Below, one piece after another: positions 18,001 to 22,721 of a DNA stretch of 22,721 bases (the stretch's first letter is position 1; each line of letters starts with the position of its first letter). A program made the translations under genes and the position numbers. The DNA is from a virus: positions 1 to 22,721 of IMG/VR virus record IMGVR_UViG_3300025101_000213; one strand, 5' to 3'. The notes under the pieces were generated by a model. It searched no databases, was not told the origin of the DNA, and worked only from the letters and a program-made list of their open reading frames with translations.

Positions 18001-19985
18001 ATTATTTTGCAATAAAAGCTAAACATCAATATGAAGATGATTATGCTATTGAAAATCATTCTTTTGTTACAATACTACCTGGTCAAACGCTTTCTTTAAA
18101 CCCATCAGTGTTTATTGATACTGGAGATGGTAATTTTGTACCTAATAGTACTTTCTTGCCTTCTAATACTCAAAGAATAAAACTACGCTTAACATACTCT
18201 AGTTTTTCTGATAGTACCTTATATCCTTCAAATCTTTTAATACCCGCTACAGATACTACAAACTATACTTACGCTAGGTTTTTAAACGCTACAACATCTG
18301 CAAGTGTTTTTGCAGAAGATAGTGGCAGCGAATTTAATAATATAGATCAAGAAAACATCCCATTAATGTTTGCTACTGGACCTGACGGAGAAAATACTAC
18401 ACATGTAATTGATAAACCTTTTCAACAAGGATTTGAAGGTTTCACAGATAATAATAATGCAAACAACAATAAGAATAATGCAACTCCTGTAGTAGCTGCT
18501 TTTCCATTGGCTAAGTTAGACGTGGTTCTTAATGTACGACAAAACGATACTGGAAGTGCTATAAATTCAAGGATAGGTTTTTGGAAAGGAGATAACGTTC
18601 CTAAAACAAATTTAATAAACACAAGCTACGCTTTTAATTCTGGTGGAGCTTTTGGTCCTTATCAAAATGCTAATTGTATTTGTAATTTTATTGATCCTAC
18701 CGCTCAAGGGCAATTTACAAACCTTTTTAACACTTACTCTATGCATCATCTTTACGATGAAGCTGACACAACTGGATATGCGTACACTATTGATGCTAAC
18801 AGTACTTCTGCAGTAATAGGTGATTTAAGAACAAAAGATGTTTATAAACCAATACAATCATCAGAGTATTCTGGCACTGATATTCACGATGGTTTTACTT
18901 GGAACATCGATAGCTTAAGTCCATATCCAACATTTAGTGATAGCTCTGGTGAAGTTGCTCTTAGGTTTTTAATATTTAACCCTAGTGTAGCTAGTGGTGG
19001 TGGTCAATACGAAGATGCTAATTTTCAATATAACGCTGTAAACTCTGTAGGAACTCCTCATAAATTTGGAAGAAATAAATTACTAGGTGTTAGCTTTGAA
19101 GTAGAAGACTTTGAAAAGTTTGATCCTGCTATGACTGACGAAGAAGTGCAGTGTGGATTTTTGTATAAAGCTAATCAAAACCACGCTTATGAACTTAACA
19201 ATGTTAGTAACGGCCAAGTTAATCAAAATAACTATACTACTGGTATAGGCGACACTTGGGAAGTGCCTAACAACATTTTAAATATAGACGGTGTTACTGA
19301 TGATTATTTAAGCACTTTTAGAAATGCTTTAACGTTTTCTGGTAATGGAAAATATCAAGGAGTAATAAAGCAAGGAGGTATGAACAATTCTTCGTGTATA
19401 AACTTTTTTGCTAAAGCAAAAGCAAAGTTTAGAATTAAAAATCTTAAAGTTTGGCAAATTAGAAACGATATACGCATTAGACCTAACGGGTCTGCAATAG
19501 AATTTGGCACGGCTCCAGACGCTCAGGTACTTCTTACTTTAGCTTCTATTATACAGCTAATTAAGTTTGATACAACTGGTTATCTTGGCTCTCCAATTGA
19601 TGGAAATCCAAACAACAATAATGCAATGCCAGAAGACGGCGCAAACTGGGTTATTGAAGCAAACTCTGATGCAGCTACTTTTAATGGACAAGCAAACTCT
19701 TATATATTTGAGATTGAAAACGTTAATAACTACGCAACTGCTAATATTTTAGTTTGGGACGGCACTAATAGTAGTAATTTAAGTACTATAGACTGGATAA
19801 CTGGTTTTGAGGATTTTCAGCAAGGTGGAATTTATGCTGCTTTTGAATTAGGATTTGCTAATAACTTTACAGGTGCATCAAGATCTGTAACTTTAGGCAT
19901 TTGGGCTGGTAATCCTGCAGATAATACTATTGCGCCTGAAGACACGTTTACAATAACACAAAACTTTACAGAAAGTCAATATTAG
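15021..19985 (+). CDS. Giant tail protein with BACON/Ig-like repeats, likely receptor or glycan binding
   Basis: The protein has 1654 residues. The N-terminal LISPAEGYFIAESQFSID (about residues 30-47) is a segment I recall from many marine phage tail proteins and may be the anchor. After it come divergent beta-sandwich modules. Several end in the BACON-like pattern of an Arg/Asn-Thr strand, about 20 residues, then a T/S-I-x-Q strand: RTLTV to TIYQQ (357-379), RTANLSI to TIEQ (549-571), GERYIQ to KHTQQ (716-750), RSNTLGIW to TLTQ (844-868) and RSVTLGIW to TITQ (1621-1647). Module starts also recur: DANEMF at 204, DSIEMF at 396 and DANEMY at 766. An Asn-rich linker lies at 1144-1154. The C-terminal part includes KAKFRIKNLKVWQI, jelly-roll-like. 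No lyase or hydrolase motif is visible. BACON-bearing tail proteins are known from crAss-like phages; host-surface binding is an inference. Confidence 0.68.
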   Translation: MPNILSSQGLDINNVTQVGVGGLLQSNFLISPAEGYFIAESQFSIDEEYLAEILENNVEITNITFSNTTLGFAPDNKVNVNITWAANTTLTNDIDFNLAINFNDINQVYDVNATLVTIPFVRGSGYENSDNIWNNVTVEILPNPENIVGVSQVSNFNIVNDNTYANQAQGLITFAATEDGPMVVCDVQFKASSVEGMRAFIQSDANEMFSWTVSPDGQNGEFTWLPIQTINDQFGNPYSYIYRLQYTRDNEGPSEVEFNSFTYYCLENSNPYSITNVGSNQLVIDAVGAGDALDGAGTLTSEASKSFAINNIPSGDVTFTFSSVWAQAGDQVPFYLGENQYTYHFDVNAIDVGLANRTLTVEVRDNKYPLILRSTFTIYQQTDPYILLKIATDNVDSIEMFYDEYIDSGYDGSFSSNEAIFTSTGKVISHVSPAATEWQYIPSDDGPQSLLTYGGDETLLGESQGITHYVYAFTNTSVTLAQMQEIPLSIVQDQYPVGSPTPKDWVIPQSTGWDQVGGNNSGIFKYPIAIRNQDERNNFGALINTNTDRTANLSIVHPQDATISSTATIEQDNTWRAADKSILKIGSISTAFSAVPSGNYTEDPSSIPSDIGSTSTYRLYVTVEDPSSLTEFNMRTLISNDKQYPPPYVTVINSGTYTTSENVEVFQSSNGTPDSWVNQAVEVDNLTLNPNYDPTDADNNYQYFFDYTVTANTSFGERYIQFMVFHPQRRLFTPADWNAYSFSTDIIKHTQQEPAVAELMPEVGGDANEMYFNWGEGVQLRNVIAQWTGGAPTIGIWDELTESYFAFPAGTTALTGFSYQQVSLSDTSYLLACSFPENTPDNERSNTLGIWHSSSSTADFPNDTITLTQYAQPFDEANFWVLSQTLAGFDEQTSAAGSVTVYFQVSNYSADDFANGTNNPTVQVKRWNGPSVEIGEYADDNGDYDDLGILPSYASIIASLTPNPSWNMADPVLGIQYTHSLVVNYSEYTAGEPYYFAIKAKHQYEDDYAIENHSFVTILPGQTLSLNPSVFIDTGDGNFVPNSTFLPSNTQRIKLRLTYSSFSDSTLYPSNLLIPATDTTNYTYARFLNATTSASVFAEDSGSEFNNIDQENIPLMFATGPDGENTTHVIDKPFQQGFEGFTDNNNANNNKNNATPVVAAFPLAKLDVVLNVRQNDTGSAINSRIGFWKGDNVPKTNLINTSYAFNSGGAFGPYQNANCICNFIDPTAQGQFTNLFNTYSMHHLYDEADTTGYAYTIDANSTSAVIGDLRTKDVYKPIQSSEYSGTDIHDGFTWNIDSLSPYPTFSDSSGEVALRFLIFNPSVASGGGQYEDANFQYNAVNSVGTPHKFGRNKLLGVSFEVEDFEKFDPAMTDEEVQCGFLYKANQNHAYELNNVSNGQVNQNNYTTGIGDTWEVPNNILNIDGVTDDYLSTFRNALTFSGNGKYQGVIKQGGMNNSSCINFFAKAKAKFRIKNLKVWQIRNDIRIRPNGSAIEFGTAPDAQVLLTLASIIQLIKFDTTGYLGSPIDGNPNNNNAMPEDGANWVIEANSDAATFNGQANSYIFEIENVNNYATANILVWDGTNSSNLSTIDWITGFEDFQQGGIYAAFELGFANNFTGASRSVTLGIWAGNPADNTIAPEDTFTITQNFTESQY

Positions 19986-20002
19986 CGTTTAAAAAATAAA
20001 AC

Positions 20003-20380
20003 ATGCCTTACGTAGTAGAATATAAATTAGAACACATAAATACTTCACTTCAAGTTGGAGACACAGTATATCATACTTCTTCAACTCAAGTTGGATTAAA
20101 CCCTTTTTCTTTCAATGTTAATCAAAACGATTGGTCAGACATTGTAAAGCTAGGTACTATAACTGTTATTAATAGACAAACAAACAAAATAAGAATATCT
20201 GGTAGTTTAAATTTAGTTTTACCAGAAAATGTAGGCTATTTGTTTTTTGCAAAAGATAATGCTCATGAGTTAAGTTCTATAAAGGGTTACTACGCAGAAA
20301 TAAAAATGGTAAATAACAATAATAAATCAAGATCAGAATTGTTTCAGATAAGTTTAGCTGCAGATGAGAGCAGTAAATAG
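20003..20380 (+). CDS. Small virion-associated protein, 125 residues (function unknown)
   Basis: This short all-beta-looking protein lies between the BACON tail protein and the ejection candidates. The end is its most recognisable part: LFFAKDNAHELSSIKGYYAE then KSRSELFQISLAADESSK. A closing like 'LLGYYAEV...NNS...AELFAVSSEVTESSK' is what I remember from small proteins in the structural regions of many marine phages, where no function has been assigned. The conserved tail end suggests a capping or binding role, perhaps a minor tail component or an assembly helper for its giant neighbour. The start ATG is 17 bases after the previous stop, behind AAAAAATAAAAC. No Cys, signal peptide or membrane segment is seen. 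Confidence 0.6.
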   Translation: MPYVVEYKLEHINTSLQVGDTVYHTSSTQVGLNPFSFNVNQNDWSDIVKLGTITVINRQTNKIRISGSLNLVLPENVGYLFFAKDNAHELSSIKGYYAEIKMVNNNNKSRSELFQISLAADESSK

Positions 20381-20405
20381 AGTACTCAAACTGTAACTAT
20401 ATATA

Positions 20406-20421
20406 AATAAATTAAATTATG
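20406..20421 (+). promoter_or_regulatory. A/T-only translation leader, copy 2 of a 16-base repeat
   Basis: This is an exact copy of the leader plus ATG found before the BACON tail gene at 15008-15023. It precedes the glycine-zipper protein. The wider gap (20381-20418) is nearly all A/T with a TATATATA core and no Shine-Dalgarno sequence. I cannot tell a promoter from a plain leader here. Confidence 0.45.
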
Positions 20422-21195
20422 GCGAAAGGAAGTTTAAAAGATCAGTTTAAAAATCAAGAAAAAAGCCCTTTAAAAAATACAGGCTCAGCTATTGGCTCTA
20501 CAGTATTAGGTGTGGCAGGCACTGCAATAGGAGGCCCTGTTGGTGGAGCTATAGGAAGTGCTATTGGAGGTTTAATCGGAGGAGCTATCGGTGGCGGCAA
20601 TAAACAAAACGCTGGCCCTAGTCAAGCAGAGCAAGATTTAGAAAAACGAATGAAGAGCTTTGAAGATTATACTTTTCAAACTACAAATCCTTATGAAGAC
20701 ATGCAGGTTAATACTCAGGCCGCTGAGTTTCAAAGAGACATGCAAGCTCAACAACAAGCCGATACACTACAAGCTCTTAGAGGTGCTGGCGGATCAGCAG
20801 GCGCAGCTTCTCTAGCAACAGCAATGTCAAGGCAAGCAGCACAAAAAGAAAGAGCTATAGCTGCAGACATAGGTAAACAAGAGCAAGCTATAAATATGGC
20901 CGCGGCTAAACAAGAAGCTCAAAACCAAGCTGCAAGACAAGCTTTTGAGTTAGATCGTATGACTACTATGTTAGGTATTGATATGGCTGAAGTTACTGGC
21001 CAAGAGCAAGCTAGGCTAGCTGCAGAGCAAGCTAAAATGAATAGAAACTCTCAACTATTAGGCGCTGGCATTGGAATGTTAGGAACTTTAGGTGGTTCGT
21101 TTATAGAAAGTGGTGGTTTACAACCTAAAAGTGATAGTGGTATAGACTATACGCCTGAAAATAATCCTATAATGGCTGGTGTACCACCAAAATAA
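20419..21195 (+). CDS. Glycine-zipper protein, candidate internal/ejection protein
   Basis: This 258-residue protein has a basic N-terminus (1-19), then a long Gly/Ala/Ile segment at 22-60 with glycine at every fourth residue (34, 38, 42, 46, 50, 54, 58, and earlier 22 and 26). This is a classical glycine zipper, able to pack helices tightly in a membrane. A second short hydrophobic Gly-rich segment, LLGAGIGMLGTLGGSFI, lies at about 213-229. The middle, about 70-205, is Gln/Ala-rich and strongly helical. Internal virion proteins of podoviruses (T7 gp14-like role) often pair a Gly-rich hydrophobic segment with Ala/Gln-rich helices and form a channel in the host envelope during infection. The place after the tail genes and before a coiled-coil protein fits that. 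Other options are a tail-tip or minor head protein. Confidence 0.58.
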   Translation: MAKGSLKDQFKNQEKSPLKNTGSAIGSTVLGVAGTAIGGPVGGAIGSAIGGLIGGAIGGGNKQNAGPSQAEQDLEKRMKSFEDYTFQTTNPYEDMQVNTQAAEFQRDMQAQQQADTLQALRGAGGSAGAASLATAMSRQAAQKERAIAADIGKQEQAINMAAAKQEAQNQAARQAFELDRMTTMLGIDMAEVTGQEQARLAAEQAKMNRNSQLLGAGIGMLGTLGGSFIESGGLQPKSDSGIDYTPENNPIMAGVPPK

Positions 21196-21204
21196 TCATA
21201 AATT

Positions 21205-22557
21205 ATGGCAAATAAAACTACATCATCATCACAGTCGTTAATAGCTGCTGCACAGAGAATGTACAGTGCTAAATATGCTGAAGCTCAAAAAGACGTAGCA
21301 CCAATACTTGAAGGTGTTCAAAGTGCTTCTGTGCAAATAGAAAATGCTATTAGTCAAAAACGAAAAGAGCAAAAAGAAAAGTCTGAAAAAATAGACGACT
21401 CATTTAAAGATATACTATTAAGCAATCCTACGCTTAGACCACAGCTTTCGGCAAAACTAGAAAGCCTACAAGATCAGTATTATGATAACTTAAAAACGTC
21501 GGAAGGCGCTTTTGTAAGTCGTGAAAATAAAAGAAAAGCGGCTGAAGCTAACAACATTATAGCTGGTCAACTGGCTAAATACGAATCACAATTAAGGTCT
21601 GTAGATCTAAACAAAAAGGGTTCTACGAACGTTTCTAATGCAAACAAAAGAGAAACTAGAGTTGACGATGTTATATTCAATGATAAAAGTTTAGTCGACA
21701 ACGTTATTATAAAAGATGACGGCCTGTATTTTATTAATAGTAAAAAAGAAGAAGTACCATTAGATCAATATAAACAACCAAAAGAAGTTTTTCAAGTAGG
21801 TATTGATGGTATGATAGACACTTTTAAAGTAGTACAAGGAGCTGGCAGTAAAGGTTTAGCTTATGAAGGCTCTGTTGAAGAAGAAGTTGAAGCTAATACA
21901 AAAAAGTTTTTAAACACGGACAACTTTGAGTCTTTATTGTTTGACGACATAGGCACATTTAACTGGGCTAAAGAAAACATGGTGCAAGAGTTTGGTGAAA
22001 ACTCAGGTGTTAAAAGAAATGAAAGTGGAAAAATAGAAATAGTTGACGAAGCTAAATACCTTGATAACTTAGAAACATTAAAAGATAGAGTTGCAACAGA
22101 TCCACAAAAATATAAAGATGACTTTAGAGGCGATTATTTAGCGTCTGCTAAAGCTAAATACACTGAAGCTAAATCAGCTTATGACGCCGAGAATATTAAG
22201 GAAAGCGGCACATATAAAGATAGATTAAATGACTTCCAAAGATTTGTAACTTCTTATAACATTGCCGCTGAAAATAAAAGTAATGTAATAAGCTTACCTG
22301 ATGGTCGTTTTGCTAAATACGAAGGAGAAGACAAATATAGACTTTTAAACAGAAATAATATACCAATAGAAGGTCCTGACGGCTTAGTAAGTGATCAAGA
22401 CTTAGTCAATATAGCTGGTATGCCATCTAGCTTTGTTCAACAACTCGATAGAAGATACATGGGTCCGATGGCTGGCGGTGAATTTGATAGAAGAACTGAA
22501 CAGGAAAAAGCTAATAGTAAAGCGCAAGATTTAATTAACAAATATACAATAAAATAA
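21205..22557 (+). CDS. Coiled-coil virion protein, candidate internal/ejection protein
   Basis: I do not recognise a family for this 450-residue protein. It is highly charged, largely helical, and has no membrane segment. After a short Ser/Thr-rich start (MANKTTSSSQSL) comes a long helical part, about residues 14-130, rich in Ala, Gln, Glu and Lys (ISQKRKEQKEKSEKIDDSF; KRKAAEANNIIAGQLAKYES). A small beta part follows near 165-200 (NVIIKDDGLYFINSKKEEV), then more Lys/Glu helices and a short part with VISLPDGRFAKYEGEDKYRL at about 356-375. It is encoded ten bases after the glycine-zipper gene and eight before the next virion gene. Genes for proteins packaged inside the capsid and ejected with DNA usually cluster like this. 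That role is inferred from place and composition only. Confidence 0.55.
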   Translation: MANKTTSSSQSLIAAAQRMYSAKYAEAQKDVAPILEGVQSASVQIENAISQKRKEQKEKSEKIDDSFKDILLSNPTLRPQLSAKLESLQDQYYDNLKTSEGAFVSRENKRKAAEANNIIAGQLAKYESQLRSVDLNKKGSTNVSNANKRETRVDDVIFNDKSLVDNVIIKDDGLYFINSKKEEVPLDQYKQPKEVFQVGIDGMIDTFKVVQGAGSKGLAYEGSVEEEVEANTKKFLNTDNFESLLFDDIGTFNWAKENMVQEFGENSGVKRNESGKIEIVDEAKYLDNLETLKDRVATDPQKYKDDFRGDYLASAKAKYTEAKSAYDAENIKESGTYKDRLNDFQRFVTSYNIAAENKSNVISLPDGRFAKYEGEDKYRLLNRNNIPIEGPDGLVSDQDLVNIAGMPSSFVQQLDRRYMGPMAGGEFDRRTEQEKANSKAQDLINKYTIK

Positions 22558-22564
22558 AAGGCTA

Positions 22565-22721
22565 ATGGAAGAATTAGAAACAATTGTTCAGCGCATGATT
22601 GACGCTGGAGAGTCAGAGGATAATATCAAGTTAGTTATTGAAGAGTACACGAAAGACGTGGAAAAGACAAACGGCTCTCAGAAAGAGGATGCGACTGTGG
22701 AGCCAAACGTTATGGCATCCA
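22565..22721 (+). CDS. N-terminus of a probable large internal virion protein, 3' end missing
   Basis: Only 52 codons are inside the window. The start is ETIVQRMIDAGESEDNIKLV at residues 5-24, then a Lys/Asn/Gly/Ser linker and an acidic stretch (KEDATVEPNV). A start of this style, 'IVQRMIDAGESEDNI', is one I remember from very large proteins (often over 1000 residues) at the end of the structural block of environmental phages, some carrying a lytic transglycosylase domain. So this may be the main ejected or wall-degrading protein, but the decisive part lies to the right. It is the only gene here with a purine-rich Shine-Dalgarno-like AAAAGG, three bases before the ATG, which is too close to be ideal and may be chance. 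Confidence 0.5.
   Translation, partial: MEELETIVQRMIDAGESEDNIKLVIEEYTKDVEKTNGSQKEDATVEPNVMAS

Noticed and set aside
9706-19985. Diversity-generating retroelement target in the tail genes
   Set aside because: No reverse transcriptase gene and no near-repeat template pair are visible in the window.
1-22721. Alternative genetic code, as in some crAss-like phages
   Set aside because: The twelve... eleven complete genes plus the terminase use TAA (9) and TAG (3) as stops and never TGA, which raised the question. But tryptophan is TGG, no gene needs read-through, and a TAG is backed by TAA at 9700-9705, so the standard bacterial code explains everything.

Overview
The window is a dense, AT-rich, single-strand run of phage virion genes. 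All twelve protein-coding genes are on the + strand. Most gaps are 2 to 60 bases, and no stretch over 300 bases lacks a gene. Both ends are cut: the large terminase gene enters from the left, and a probable large virion-protein gene runs off the right. I see no tRNA or rRNA, CRISPR array, insertion sequence, integrase, replication gene or lysis gene.

The phage is most likely a short-tailed, crAss-like (Crassvirales-type) virus of a marine or otherwise environmental Bacteroidota host. The terminase, portal and especially the major capsid protein resemble crAss-like homologues from memory. Two tail proteins carry motifs I know from uncultured marine phage proteins. The starts lack Shine-Dalgarno sequences and sit behind A/T-rich leaders, as is usual in Bacteroidota, and the 1654-residue tail protein has BACON-like repeats, a fold family common in that phylum. 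No database search was possible, so the taxonomy is an inference.

Layout. Bases 1-6625 form the packaging and head block: terminase large subunit (partial), portal, acidic scaffold-like protein, major capsid protein. It is closed by a strong intrinsic terminator at 6637-6664 with a stable UACG tetraloop. Bases 6688-9702 hold three head-completion or neck genes: a 291-residue virion protein, a 398-residue neck protein carrying what looks like an inserted carbohydrate-binding-type domain, and a 290-residue adaptor-like protein. A second hairpin without a U-run lies between the first two. Bases 9706-19985 are taken by two giant tail proteins of 1767 and 1654 residues, nearly half of the window. 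The first ends in a polyserine tail and the second carries BACON/Ig-like repeats. Bases 20003-22721 hold a 125-residue small virion protein, a glycine-zipper protein and a coiled-coil protein that are candidates for DNA ejection, and the start of another virion gene.

Together the products would build and fill a capsid (terminase, portal, scaffold, capsid protein), seal the portal and attach the tail (neck proteins), form the tail and its surface-binding parts (giant proteins), and probably supply proteins ejected with the DNA. I found no novel enzymatic or defence system. The most notable points are the sugar-binding-like domain inside a neck protein, the polyserine tail on a giant tail protein, the divergent BACON-like repeats, the regular glycine zipper, and the two different intergenic hairpins.
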